Assembly (NCBI GenBank): GCA_034003725.1
Contig: JAVEYB010000013.1
Span: 1-64,000 of the forward strand
DNA length: 64,000 bases
Source of the DNA: Candidatus Zixiibacteriota bacterium
GTDB lineage: Bacteria; Zixibacteria; MSB-5A5; GN15; FEB-12
Direction of reading: 5' to 3'
Shown: one piece after another, positions 42,164 to 51,507 of the stretch
Position numbering within the stretch: position 1 is the first letter of the stretch
Layout of the letters: each line of letters begins with the position of its first letter
Made by a program: the position numbers and the translations under genes
The notes under the pieces: model-generated
Seen by the model: only the letters and a program-made list of their open reading frames with translations
Databases searched by the model: none
What the model was told of the DNA's origin: nothing

Positions 42164-43756
42164 TCACCGATCCTGCATCTGTGCGCGACGGCGCCGGACA
42201 AAAGCGGCGGTGGTGATGGCGGCCGCCGTCAGTGCGAGAAAGGTAGTGATTCGGCCGGGGCCGGTCGAGTCGGCGGTCGTCCCGAGCAGGTCGATCGCTG
42301 TCATCTTGTCTATGGATCCGCCGTACCAGATCATCGGATAGATCACCTCGAATAACTTACGACTTCCACTGACATTCCCCAGCGCATACGCCACCGATGG
42401 AATCATGGCGGCTGACACCAGTAGCAGCAGAACGTATGACACGTCGGCTGCGGCAGCGGCGCGAACCAGCATGGGGGTGGTCATTATCAGGGCAACCACA
42501 ATACCGCCGGCGAGTTGCGCGACAAACTGACGCGTGTGTACCCCGGCCGAGCTGAACAAGAGCGAGCCGGTATGGTAGCGAGATTCGCGAGTACCGAGAT
42601 TGGACCAAAAAACCAGCGGCCACATCATGGCGGCAGGCAGCAGGTAATGTCGTGCGATTTGGTACGGGACGACCGATTCGGCCACGAGCAGCGCCAGGCC
42701 GATCAGCAACCATATCCAGGGCAGTTCTTTCAGTCCGAGCAGGAGCTCGGAACGGATGAGTGGAACAAGGGCAAACGAGGGTCGGACTTCAGGTATGGCG
42801 CTGAAGGAAAACGAGGGATGAAACGCCGGGGCCGGATCGTGATCGGAAACGGGATCGGAACGATGTGATCGACGTATCCTGCCGCGCGCCGGTCGCGGGC
42901 TGTGGGTGAATCGGTCAAAGGCTGCCAGCGACAGGATCAACATTATCAGAGCAGCGGCGGGCCAGAGCAGCCGATAGGTGATCAGTGTCAAGTTCCAATC
43001 AAAGCCGCTCCACTCGAACATGCCGGTGGCGGCGTATGCGGTTTCTTTCATCCCATAGATAAAGCCGACCGACATGGGAATGTCCCGGCCGGGGTAGTGA
43101 GCCGCGATCGTTTCTTTCACACTGGATTCGAATACGGCGATACCGCCGAGATCAAGGGCGGGGATACCGATCAGGCCGGAGGCGAGCAGAAACTGGGCGA
43201 CAACGAAAAAGAGCACGTTGCCGACGGCGCCGCGCAGGAAACGAACGGTATCGAAGAGAACGGCGGCGCCGGCGACGAAGATGGTCGTAATCATGGGGAA
43301 GCCGACGAACGGGATCAGGAAGGGCAGCAGGTGGATTTGATGCCAGGGTATGGTGAGCAACATGCCACAGTAACCGGCCACGGCCAGCGCAGCGACCATC
43401 GACCACAACACCAGCAGATTGCTGACAAACTTAGCGAGCAGGTACAGGCCGTTCGAGAGGCGGGTGGCGGCGAGAATTTCTCCGACTCGGGTTTCGCGGT
43501 CGCGGCTGATCGAGGTCCGTACGATGTAAAAACCGACAAACGAGAAAATGAGGGCGCCGGCGAGCGCGACCGTAGCCCCGACCCAGCTTGATGTGTACAC
43601 GGGGTGGAACGGCCCGAAGTGGTACGAGTATTGTCCGATGAGCACCAGATAGCCGAGATAAAGCCCGACCATGAGCGTGAGCAGGTAGCTGTAGCGTCGG
43701 GTGCGCTCCCGAAAGTCGGCCAGCGCCAACTGCCAGAGGATGCTGGTATGGTTCAT
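42164..43756 (-). CDS. ABC transporter permease
   Basis: 530-aa membrane protein with about ten hydrophobic segments in two groups, e.g. YLLTLMVGLYLGYLVLIG and LLPFLIPFVGFPMITTIF. The cytoplasmic stretch SISRDRETRVGEILAATRLSN resembles permeases of the ABC-2 class. ATG at 43756 is adjacent to the stop of the upstream ATPase gene (one base between), so the two form an operon; the longer frame is the ATPase tail in another frame. Substrate unknown; may export or act on envelope components. Confidence 0.85.
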   Translation of the reverse strand: MNHTSILWQLALADFRERTRRYSYLLTLMVGLYLGYLVLIGQYSYHFGPFHPVYTSSWVGATVALAGALIFSFVGFYIVRTSISRDRETRVGEILAATRLSNGLYLLAKFVSNLLVLWSMVAALAVAGYCGMLLTIPWHQIHLLPFLIPFVGFPMITTIFVAGAAVLFDTVRFLRGAVGNVLFFVVAQFLLASGLIGIPALDLGGIAVFESSVKETIAAHYPGRDIPMSVGFIYGMKETAYAATGMFEWSGFDWNLTLITYRLLWPAAALIMLILSLAAFDRFTHSPRPARGRIRRSHRSDPVSDHDPAPAFHPSFSFSAIPEVRPSFALVPLIRSELLLGLKELPWIWLLIGLALLVAESVVPYQIARHYLLPAAMMWPLVFWSNLGTRESRYHTGSLLFSSAGVHTRQFVAQLAGGIVVALIMTTPMLVRAAAAADVSYVLLLLVSAAMIPSVAYALGNVSGSRKLFEVIYPMIWYGGSIDKMTAIDLLGTTADSTGPGRITTFLALTAAAITTAAFVRRRRAQMQDR

Positions 43757-43757
43757 A

Positions 43758-44636
43758 TCACTGCTTCTGCTTTTGTTCGTCGAGGCAGTACAGGTAGGCG
43801 TCTTCGAGCGACGGCGTGACGGGCCGGGCGGAAGGGAGATCATCGGGGCCGCCGATTACACGCGCCCGCACCCGGCCGTTGTCGTGGAGTACCGAACTGA
43901 CGATGAATTCGGGACTTTGCTGCTCGAATGTTTGTCGATCGGTTTCCCACTCACGCACCTTGCTCTCGACACGAGCCAGCATTTCGCGGGGGGTGAGACA
44001 GCACAGGAGCCTGCCGCGCGCAACGACCGCCACGGTCGAAGCAACCGCCTCGATATCCGAGACGATGTGTGACGAAAGAAGCACTACCCGGTTGCCGGCC
44101 AGCTCCCCGAGAAGGTTGCGGAAGCGGATGCGTTCTTCGGGATCCAGCCCGGCGGTGGGCTCGTCGACAATGAGCAACTGCGGATCATTGAGGAGGGCTT
44201 GTGCGATACCGACGCGCTGCTTCATGCCGCCCGACATGGAGCCGAGCTTCCGGTGACGGGCCTCGCTCAAGTTGACCAAATCCAGCAGGTGCGAGATACG
44301 CCGCCGGGAGTCGCGTCCGACAATCCCTCGTGCCGCCCCGAGGTAGGTGAGAAATTCCACGGCGGTGAGGTGTGGGTAGATGCCGAAGTCCTGGGGGAGG
44401 TAACCGAGTCGGGCACGGAAGTGGTCCGGGCGAACACGAATGTCCACATCCTCCCACAGCACCGTTCCGGTGGTCGGCCGGCTGACGGTGGCGAGAATAC
44501 GGAACAGGGTAGACTTGCCGGCGCCGTTTGGCCCGAGAATGCCCACCACGCCGGAGTCGATCTCGAGCGTGAAGTCCTGCAGGCCCCAGAAGTCACGGGC
44601 ATACCGCTTGCCCAAATCGGTTATCGAGAGACGCAC
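43758..44636 (-). CDS. ABC transporter ATP-binding protein
   Basis: 292-aa nucleotide-binding subunit. Walker A GPNGAGKST near residues 35-43, Q-loop YLPQDFG, signature SGGMKQRVG, Walker B LLIVDEPTAGLD, H-loop SSHIVSD. The C-terminal 70 residues resemble the extension of ABC-2 exporters. Start is GTG at 44636 with GGGAGGAATTC just upstream on the minus strand. Drives the permease encoded immediately downstream. Confidence 0.93.
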   Translation of the reverse strand: MRLSITDLGKRYARDFWGLQDFTLEIDSGVVGILGPNGAGKSTLFRILATVSRPTTGTVLWEDVDIRVRPDHFRARLGYLPQDFGIYPHLTAVEFLTYLGAARGIVGRDSRRRISHLLDLVNLSEARHRKLGSMSGGMKQRVGIAQALLNDPQLLIVDEPTAGLDPEERIRFRNLLGELAGNRVVLLSSHIVSDIEAVASTVAVVARGRLLCCLTPREMLARVESKVREWETDRQTFEQQSPEFIVSSVLHDNGRVRARVIGGPDDLPSARPVTPSLEDAYLYCLDEQKQKQ

Positions 44637-44939
44637 CTGAATTCCTCCCGGGAATGGGGTGTCGGTTGTTGGTGGTTATTAGACCGCTGCCGGACGAGAA
44701 TGTTGCAGTCAATGGCGCAGGAGCAATGTAAAAGAAGGAAGCAGTGAATCCGGTGAGAGCAAGGGCGTTATGCCGCCTCCGTGCGTACCCGCGTATCTTA
44801 AAATCAAAGTGAACGTCAGGTCACGTTGCAATGAGGTCGATTGTGCGGTGCCTTCAGGCTTCGGGCCATACAAAGAACCTCCCGGATCTACTCGCTGATT
44901 CGAATACCGATGCCGTGAGAATGCGTTTTGTTGGATTGA
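44637..44939. other. Gene-free stretch upstream of the ABC ATPase
   Basis: 303 bp with no credible gene on either strand. It contains the ATPase ribosome-binding site at its left edge and presumably the promoter of the ABC operon; I see no clear -35/-10 pair, repeat or terminator. Confidence 0.5.
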
Positions 44940-45341
44940 TCAGCGGTCGCGGCGGGTCATAAAAGTGATGCGCACCACCGCACCGTCCAGGTATCTCCGA
45001 ACCAGATGAGTACCGCTCAATTCAAAGTCGTAGCTGAGGTTCGAACCGGCGCCCTGTCCACTCGTGATATGCACCAGCAGCGAGTCACCTCGGATGGAGT
45101 AGATGAAGTCGCAGGCACCCCAGCCGATCACCGAGCGGTAGCTGCCGGTGCGATCGGAGCGATACGTGAACGTGTCGGCATCGACCGCATAGACTACCCC
45201 ATTGGACGACGCGGAATCGACCAGCCACGAGCCGACAACAGGCGAATACAGGGTGCTGTTGACGGAGGAATCATCATCACTGCATGCAACCGTAAGAACG
45301 AATATCAGTGTGCACAGAAATACAGGTACAGCCCGAAGCAT
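44940..45341 (-). CDS. Small hypothetical lipoprotein (lipocalin-like pattern)
   Basis: 133 aa. Signal with lipobox LTVAC (Cys 20), then an acidic/Ser linker and a beta-rich domain starting PVVGSWLVDS and containing FTYRSDRTGSY and GDSLLVHI. The order (GSW at the front, strands with Y/T patterns) is reminiscent of lipocalin-like stress-response lipoproteins, but I cannot assign a family. No functional partner nearby. Confidence 0.7.
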   Translation of the reverse strand: MLRAVPVFLCTLIFVLTVACSDDDSSVNSTLYSPVVGSWLVDSASSNGVVYAVDADTFTYRSDRTGSYRSVIGWGACDFIYSIRGDSLLVHITSGQGAGSNLSYDFELSGTHLVRRYLDGAVVRITFMTRRDR

Positions 45342-45546
45342 AGGGACCTCCCACCGCCAGTTTCAGGATTGGTGACTTTCCCCTGAGGCGCGTTCCATAT
45401 ACAGGATACCACGTTCGGCGGTTCCTGTCAACACGGATTGCGCCGGGATGAACCGGCGGTCGGCTCTTGAAGCTATTGCTCGAACCAGTGCTTCCACGTA
45501 TGTTGGAGCAAACACCTCCCGGATTGTTGCAGGATAAGGAGTCTCC

Positions 45547-46710
45547 GTGTCTGGATCGTCATGTCGGAAATCAGATAAGCGGGTAGCTGTCTTGCTGGTA
45601 TCACTATGCTTCATTAGTGCTGCAGGCGTCCTCGCACAGCCCCACGGCGATTCGGGCGCGACCGCCCAATCGGTCAGCACCGATGACGGGCCGCATGTGT
45701 ACTGGGCCGACGATACCTCGGCAGTCGTTTTCTACTACTGCAACGACTCAGTCGTCAGCAGGGAATTCACCGGGCAGGACTCGATAGCCTTCACCGGTTT
45801 TTGCACTGATACCGAGCGGCAGTACGTCGTCTCTACCCGTCTCGGTGCGCCCGGCCCGTGCGAATTCAGCGGCGTGCGGCGGATATTCGCGGTCAGCGAC
45901 CTGCACGGTGACTATGGCAGTTTCGCCGGGATTCTCATCACGGCGGGCATCGTGGACAGTTCGCTGAACTGGAGATGGGGGGATGGTCATCTCGTAATCA
46001 ACGGCGACGTGTTCGACCGGGGCGAAGCGGTCACCGAGTGTCTGTGGCTGATATACCGGCTGGAACGGGAGGCTGCCGCGGCAGGCGGCGCCGTACACTA
46101 CCTGCTCGGCAATCACGAACTGATGGTTCTTCGCGGCGACCTTCGATATGTCAACGATCGGTATCTCGACGGGATAGCGCGACGCAATCGGTTCGCCTAC
46201 GACGACCTGTTCGGTTCTGATATGGCACTTGGACGATGGCTGCGCACGAAACACGCGGCCGTAAAGATCAACGGCACCCTGTTCGTGCATGGCGGGATTC
46301 ATCTCGATTACGTCCGCAACAGGACGTCTATCGATGATATGAACCGTCTGATACGCAGCGGACTCGACTTCTCTGCAGCGGCGCTGTATTTCGCGCCGGA
46401 GGCGCGAAATGCATACGGCGGACTCGGCCCGCTCTGGTACCGGGGATACACGCGGGATCTCGAAGACAGCTACGCTGCCATGACGACTCCCCAGATCGAC
46501 TCGGTGCTGGCGTTTTACGACGCCGTCCGGGTAGTAGTCGGGCATTCCGAACAGGACAGCCTGATAACGTACCATGACGGGAAAGTTGTTGCGATTGATG
46601 TCGATGTCGAGTCGCGCGGTGGTCAGGAGGGGCTGCTGATCGAGGATACCGCGATGTTCCGAATCTGCGCGAACGGGAGTCGATGTCAGACAACGGCCGC
46701 GCAGCAATAA
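45547..46710 (+). CDS. Exported PPP-like metallophosphatase
   Basis: 387 aa with a signal peptide (VAVLLVSLCFISAAGVLA). The phosphatase domain (from about 115) carries the PPP motifs: SDLHGDYG, NGDVFDRGE, GNHELM, HGGIH and VGHSEQD, which supply the dinuclear metal ligands and resemble Shewanella-type phosphatases. Residues 40-110 form an extra N-terminal beta domain. The start is GTG at 45547 after AAGGAG. Likely a periplasmic phosphatase of unknown substrate. Confidence 0.88.
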   Translation: MSGSSCRKSDKRVAVLLVSLCFISAAGVLAQPHGDSGATAQSVSTDDGPHVYWADDTSAVVFYYCNDSVVSREFTGQDSIAFTGFCTDTERQYVVSTRLGAPGPCEFSGVRRIFAVSDLHGDYGSFAGILITAGIVDSSLNWRWGDGHLVINGDVFDRGEAVTECLWLIYRLEREAAAAGGAVHYLLGNHELMVLRGDLRYVNDRYLDGIARRNRFAYDDLFGSDMALGRWLRTKHAAVKINGTLFVHGGIHLDYVRNRTSIDDMNRLIRSGLDFSAAALYFAPEARNAYGGLGPLWYRGYTRDLEDSYAAMTTPQIDSVLAFYDAVRVVVGHSEQDSLITYHDGKVVAIDVDVESRGGQEGLLIEDTAMFRICANGSRCQTTAAQQ

Positions 46711-46756
46711 ACGCAGCAGCCGGTGTCAACGCCGCCTCCCCCGGTGACGATACTCC

Positions 46757-47761
46757 TCACCGGCCCAGATCAAACTGCGACCAGTCCAGGTCCAGATAGG
46801 GCGTCTGATTGATAATCCGCTCACGGTGCCGGTCGCGGTACGCCCGGCACCAATCATCGAAATTCTCCGGGTCAAAGCCGTTGTGAATCGCAACATACAA
46901 CACCATCTCCCGCCGCTTGAGAATCCACGGTATCAGTTCGCGCCAGCGATTGTCGAGACGGTTCTCTTCGCGATACCCATCGAGAAAGGTGGTAAGAAAG
47001 TGCCGGGCGAACTCGCGTCTGTGCTTTTCATCCGGATACATGACCACGGCATAGAAGAGCGAGATGGCGATGTCGCTGACGAGGAAATCATAACAGCAGT
47101 CATCGAAATCAAACAATGTCGGGCGGTCGCCGTCGAAAAAGATGTTCCCGGTGTGGGCGTCCATGTGGATCAAGCCGTAACTGTCCGGGTCGGTTGAGAG
47201 CTTCCGAAGGTACGCCTGGAGTTGTTCGAACCGATCGCCCACGACCCGGTCCTCGGCCGGGAGGTACTGTCGATACATCATGAAGTCATCGTCGTCGTAC
47301 CAGTGCGATCTTCGCGCGGGGGCGGGAAGCGGCTCATATCGTTTTGTCAGGTGATGAATGCGGCCGAGCAGCGAGCCCCGGTTGCGGGTCATGGCGTCGG
47401 TCCAGTGCTCCCGTTTCACCGGGCCGCCGGGCGCTTTCTCGAACGCCACCGCAAGGAACACATCGTGCTCGGTCCGGATGTTCTCTACCAGCGAACCGGA
47501 TTTCGAGCGGACCGGACGGCACACTGAGACGCCGTGTGTAGACAGGTAGTCTATCCAGTGCAGCTCAGCGTGCACCTGGTTCACCGCCCGATGCGTATGG
47601 TGAGTCAGTCGAATGATATAGGGTCGGCCCTCACGCTCGGCCTCGAGCACGACGTTCTCGAATCCATCGAGGGTCTGCTCGGGATTCAGGATCAAGCCGA
47701 AGCGAGCGGCGGCGTCGAGCCGCACGGCATCCGTAAAGAGGGCGATCTGGTCAGGTCTCAA
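46757..47761 (-). CDS. Aminoglycoside phosphotransferase-family kinase
   Basis: 334-aa kinase-like fold of the APH/choline/homoserine kinase group. The catalytic loop is LIHMDAHTGNIFF (HxDxxxxN) and the metal-binding segment LFDFDDCCYDF (DxD). The N-terminal lobe holds RPYIIRLTHHTHR. Catalytic residues are intact, unlike the pseudokinase at 16688. SrkA-like regulators and small-molecule kinases share this pattern; the substrate cannot be told. Convergent with the phosphatase gene. Confidence 0.85.
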   Translation of the reverse strand: MRPDQIALFTDAVRLDAAARFGLILNPEQTLDGFENVVLEAEREGRPYIIRLTHHTHRAVNQVHAELHWIDYLSTHGVSVCRPVRSKSGSLVENIRTEHDVFLAVAFEKAPGGPVKREHWTDAMTRNRGSLLGRIHHLTKRYEPLPAPARRSHWYDDDDFMMYRQYLPAEDRVVGDRFEQLQAYLRKLSTDPDSYGLIHMDAHTGNIFFDGDRPTLFDFDDCCYDFLVSDIAISLFYAVVMYPDEKHRREFARHFLTTFLDGYREENRLDNRWRELIPWILKRREMVLYVAIHNGFDPENFDDWCRAYRDRHRERIINQTPYLDLDWSQFDLGR

Positions 47762-47986
47762 TGGTAGTCCCCGATGGTGCGTTGTCCTGCTGTTATGTTA
47801 TTGATCTCAAGATACGAACTCTGCGGGCCATTGTTGCCGTACCCGGTGTCCGATTTTCACGGACCGTTGGCTGCCCCGGCCGGTACCCGCAAAGCAGCGA
47901 AGCGGCCCCCCAGGCGCTCTGACGATGTCCCGGTGGACGTACTATGACGATGGCTGTTGGACTGATGCCGGAGTCGCCCACGCCTT

Positions 47987-48211
47987 TTAGAACTGCAACA
48001 GACCGATTGTCAGGACGATTAGTCCAACGATCGCCAGTGTGATCCGTACGCCGACAATCAAGCCGGCAACATGCCGCTCGTGCCAGTCGGCAAGCGAGTT
48101 CCATCGCAAAAACCGCAGCACGCGGATGCGCAGGTTAAGTATGTTCGGAACGACAGGGACCAGCGCCAGGATTAAAAGCCCTACTATCGTAAGATAGGTT
48201 GCCTTGGTCAT
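47987..48211 (-). CDS. Small two-helix membrane protein
   Basis: 74 aa. Two predicted membrane helices (LTIVGLLILALVPVVPNIL and ITLAIVGLIVLTIGLLQF) joined by a basic loop (RIRVLRFLRWN) with HERHVAG. GGGAGATCT lies upstream of the ATG on the minus strand. No family recognised; no partner evident. Confidence 0.65.
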   Translation of the reverse strand: MTKATYLTIVGLLILALVPVVPNILNLRIRVLRFLRWNSLADWHERHVAGLIVGVRITLAIVGLIVLTIGLLQF

Positions 48212-48380
48212 ACAGATCTCCCGTCAAAGAATCCAGACATTATACCGGAATCTTATTGGTCTATTCAAGGCTCCGCACACGAAAAGCGAGTTGATCTATC
48301 CGATTTGATGGATAGCAGGGACGCGTTCGTTTATCATGATTTTCCTGTACAGTAATCCATCTTACCGGAAGGGTGATATC

Positions 48381-48805
48381 ATGAAGGCACTGCTCACTGT
48401 GTCGGGGTTGCGCGGCTAGTTGTGCCTGACAGGCTGTAGTGATGAGGAGTGCGCCACTTGCCCGAAACCTGACGAGCCCGCAGCCACGGCGTATCCGATC
48501 GGCGGGTTCCGGGAGGCGCTGGAGTGGGAGGGGCATGCGTTGCGAACAATAATGTCTCATTTACCATCAGGCTGCGACGCGATCGAACGGACACACAGGT
48601 CGAGTGCACCGACTACGCGCGGACAGTCAACGGCCGCTATGACCGTCAGGGAGACACCCTGACGCTGACACCGATCGATGCACCGCCGGTGTATATGGCG
48701 TCATCAGTGTGGCTGTGCCGGATCGGACCAGAGAACATGTGCCGGCGTCGAGGGGAATGCGATCTCAATCCGGCCGGGCTGTTTGTCCGCTCGACAAACA
48801 ACTGA
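48381..48805 (+). pseudogene. Decayed small lipoprotein gene
   Basis: ATG at 48381 starts MKALLTVSGLRG, then an in-frame TAG at 48417, then LCLTGCSDEEC with a lipobox. So the signal peptide is interrupted by a stop. Near 48530 the reading shifts frame: FREALEWEGHAL ends in one frame and CVANNNVSFTIRLRR continues in another, ending at 48805 (VECTDYARTVNGRYDRQGDTLTLTP is typical of small lipocalin-like lipoproteins). Two independent lesions argue against a chance error, though low-coverage assembly could also cause them. Confidence 0.65.
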
Positions 48806-48988
48806 CTCTGCTGTAATCCGCACGGATTTCTTGTCGATTGTCGGGAGAGACGCTATCTTGTGAAGAGACTCTTTCGTTCGAGCCAAAACGATGTAACCAA
48901 GTACGACGACATATGGGACAGCCGTGCAGCCACGACATCGCGTCACGGCTGCAATCACCATTCACCGTCAGGATGATAGGGGTGACGA

Positions 48989-50518
48989 ATGTCTTTTCGC
49001 GTACTGGTACATTGTACTGATCTGACCATCTCACTGGATACTGCTCCGCTCGCTTCCCACGTGACGTTTTCCGTGCCCGCCGGTGCGATCGTGTGCCTGG
49101 TCGGCGGCAACGGCTGCGGGAAATCGACCCTGCTTGATGCTATCCACCGCAGGTCGGGCAATCGGCCGGAACCGGAATTTGTCGCCGGCCCGCTTCTTCG
49201 AGGGCACCTCCAGGTTACATCCGGCTTATCGGTCGCGTACCTTCCACAGTCCGTTTCGAGTGCGGAGCCGGGTATGTCGTTGCCGCCCGACCGATTCGGA
49301 ACGACCATGCGGATCGCGGCCGATTTCGGCATGATAGACCCGGAACGGCCGCTCGCGCAGCTTTCCCCGGGAGAGTTACAAAAGGCTGCCCTTGCGCGAG
49401 TGATCTGCTCCGACGCGGATCTTCTGCTTCTGGACGAGCCCACCAACTACCTGGACATCGACGGTCTGGCAGCGTTGGAGTATCATCTTGATCAGCAGCG
49501 TCGGCGAGGTGCGGGCGTGCTGTTGGTCACGCACGACCGCGCCCTGACCGATACGTGCGCCGACGAGACCGTGCTTCTGACACGCGAGCGAAGCTACCGC
49601 GTACCCGGCGGCGCGACGCTGGTGTGGGGAGCCCGCGAGGATGACCTGCAGAGCCGCACCCGGCAGGCCGGGCAAATCCGCAGAACCATTCAGAAACTGC
49701 AGGCCGACGTACAGCGCCGCACGACGTGGGCATACCGCAAGGAACAGTCCAAACGCGGGTCCGGCCTGGAGCGGTCATTTATCGCCAAGCGAGCCGCCAA
49801 AATGGCGAAGCGGGCAAAGGTCGTGGAGCAGTTCGCCGAGAAGGAACGGCAGCGTCTGTTGCAGATCAAGCCCTTCGTCCCGAAGCGTGTGCACCTGATG
49901 CTTGCCGCCCGCACCGTGCCAAACCGCCGGGTCTTTTCGCTGAGTGGGGCGGCATACTCCTACGCCGCAGGGCAGCCGCTGCTCGAGGACGTGTCGTTCG
50001 GAGCCTCGACCCGCGACAAGATATGCCTGATGGGCAGCAACGGGTCAGGCAAGTCGACGCTGCTGCGGCTGGTTACCGGTACCCTCCAGCCCACCGCCGG
50101 CACAGCCGAGCGAAACGACGCCGTAGCGGTGGCGGAGGTCGCGCAGGACCTGGATTCGTTTTTCAGACATACGACTCTCATCGAGAACTTCGTCGACTGC
50201 CCCATCGCCGAGACGGAGATTCGCAGGGTGCTTGGCGCAGTCCAGATCAGGCAGGACAAGGTCCATGAGCCGGTCGAGTCGTTTTCCCGAGGCGAGCTGA
50301 TGAGGGCCGCTATCGCGAAGTGTCTTCTGCACCGGGCGGAGTTTCTCATCCTCGACGAGCCAACATCGCATCTCGATATCGAATCGATTCGGGTTCTCGA
50401 GGACGTGCTCGGAGAGTTTGACGGCGGTTTCTTGATTGTCAGTCATGACCGGGTTTTTGTCGCCGCGGTGGCCGAGACGCTGTACGTCATTGAAAACCGC
50501 ACCGTTCGCCTGGCCTGA
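48989..50518 (+). CDS. ABC-F family ATPase
   Basis: 509-aa soluble protein with two ABC domains and no membrane segments. Domain 1: Walker A GGNGCGKST, signature LSPGELQK, Walker B LLLLDEPTNYLD. Domain 2: Walker A GSNGSGKST, signature FSRGELMR, Walker B FLILDEPTSHLD. A basic linker (AKRAAKMAKRAK, about 265-285) joins them, as in ribosome-acting ABC-F proteins. These act on the translating ribosome or in resistance; the precise subfamily is unclear. Confidence 0.9.
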   Translation: MSFRVLVHCTDLTISLDTAPLASHVTFSVPAGAIVCLVGGNGCGKSTLLDAIHRRSGNRPEPEFVAGPLLRGHLQVTSGLSVAYLPQSVSSAEPGMSLPPDRFGTTMRIAADFGMIDPERPLAQLSPGELQKAALARVICSDADLLLLDEPTNYLDIDGLAALEYHLDQQRRRGAGVLLVTHDRALTDTCADETVLLTRERSYRVPGGATLVWGAREDDLQSRTRQAGQIRRTIQKLQADVQRRTTWAYRKEQSKRGSGLERSFIAKRAAKMAKRAKVVEQFAEKERQRLLQIKPFVPKRVHLMLAARTVPNRRVFSLSGAAYSYAAGQPLLEDVSFGASTRDKICLMGSNGSGKSTLLRLVTGTLQPTAGTAERNDAVAVAEVAQDLDSFFRHTTLIENFVDCPIAETEIRRVLGAVQIRQDKVHEPVESFSRGELMRAAIAKCLLHRAEFLILDEPTSHLDIESIRVLEDVLGEFDGGFLIVSHDRVFVAAVAETLYVIENRTVRLA

Positions 50519-50527
50519 AATAATGAA

Positions 50528-50556
50528 CCCGGGAAGCGTGAAGCTCGCTTCCCGGG
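50528..50556. terminator. Stem-loop between convergent genes
   Basis: Perfect 11-bp stem CCCGGGAAGCG / CGCTTCCCGGG with a 7-nt loop. No T-run follows on either strand, so termination is less certain; it may serve both the ABC-F gene and the convergent lipoprotein gene. Confidence 0.6.
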
Positions 50557-50589
50557 CCCGGGTTCTATGTTCAGCAAGAAGGGAGGGGT

Positions 50590-51300
50590 CTATCTCATAT
50601 CCAGCATGTCGCGTCGGGCGTCGGCCGAGAGGCTGATTCCCGGCTCGTGACCGATCGACGAGGTCGGCTCGGCGATTGACCAGTTGTTCGGGTCGGCCGG
50701 ATCGCCGCCGTCGTACGACATTCGCCAGTAGAATTCAAGCGGGTAGTAGGCGGACCAGTCCGGCAGCCAGTAATCGATGTATCCATAGATGTCGTACACG
50801 CCCGCCGACTGCTGCTGCAGGTCGACCTGGTAGGTTGACAGGTAAAGCACCCAGCCGTCGGTGTAGCCGAATTCCTGCGTGATAAAGTCGATCACCAGTT
50901 GATCGCTGTACGCCTGCATGGCCGTGAACGCCAGCGCCCCGTTCGGCGCAAAGCTGACAACCTCCACCGTGTCGTAATGGTGTTGCACGGTTACCACCGT
51001 ATCCGTAACCGTGACAATGGTTGTATCGTAGTGATTCTGGACCACCGTGATTGTGTCATGGATGGTAGTCTGACTGTAGACGGTATCAATGACAACGACG
51101 GTGTCCGTGGTGTTCACCGAGACCGAGTCGCGAATGACGACCGTGTCGATAACGATCACGGTATCCGCGGGAACATCCACGTATTCGATTTTCTCGATAT
51201 ACTCGGTGGACTCGACGATCCTCTCCTTGTCGCAGCCGGAGAACAGAGGCACAAGCGAGAGGAGCAGAAGCGCTGAAGCGAGGACAAGCAGTCTTTTCAT
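50590..51300 (-). CDS. Lipoprotein with DTV-rich repeat stalk
   Basis: 236 aa. Signal ending in lipobox FSGC (Cys 23). Residues about 40-115 are a degenerate repeat built on DTVxV and HDT/HYDT (e.g. VIDTVVIRDS, TTDTVVVIDTV, HYDTTIVTVTDTV). The C-terminal half (from about 120) is a compact domain rich in W and Y (IDYWLPDWSAYYPLEF). The repeat suggests an extended beta or threonine-rich stalk lifting the domain from the membrane. ATG at 51300 is chosen because the signal peptide begins there. No family recognised. Confidence 0.75.
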   Translation of the reverse strand: MKRLLVLASALLLLSLVPLFSGCDKERIVESTEYIEKIEYVDVPADTVIVIDTVVIRDSVSVNTTDTVVVIDTVYSQTTIHDTITVVQNHYDTTIVTVTDTVVTVQHHYDTVEVVSFAPNGALAFTAMQAYSDQLVIDFITQEFGYTDGWVLYLSTYQVDLQQQSAGVYDIYGYIDYWLPDWSAYYPLEFYWRMSYDGGDPADPNNWSIAEPTSSIGHEPGISLSADARRDMLDMR

Positions 51301-51507
51301 ACAAGTCTCCGTAGGGGAGGGCCTTTCTTCTGGAGGGATATCCTGCAAACGGCAGGCCGAATTGGCCGGTCCTGACGCGGGAATTGTATCCTCAACGCCC
51401 GCAAGAGACTGGCACAGTATGGGAGACCGCCCACAGGAGCGAGCGCGGGCGTGATTGATCACTTGAATGCACAGCGGATGCCCGGCGGAACCGGGATGTG
51501 CACTGCG

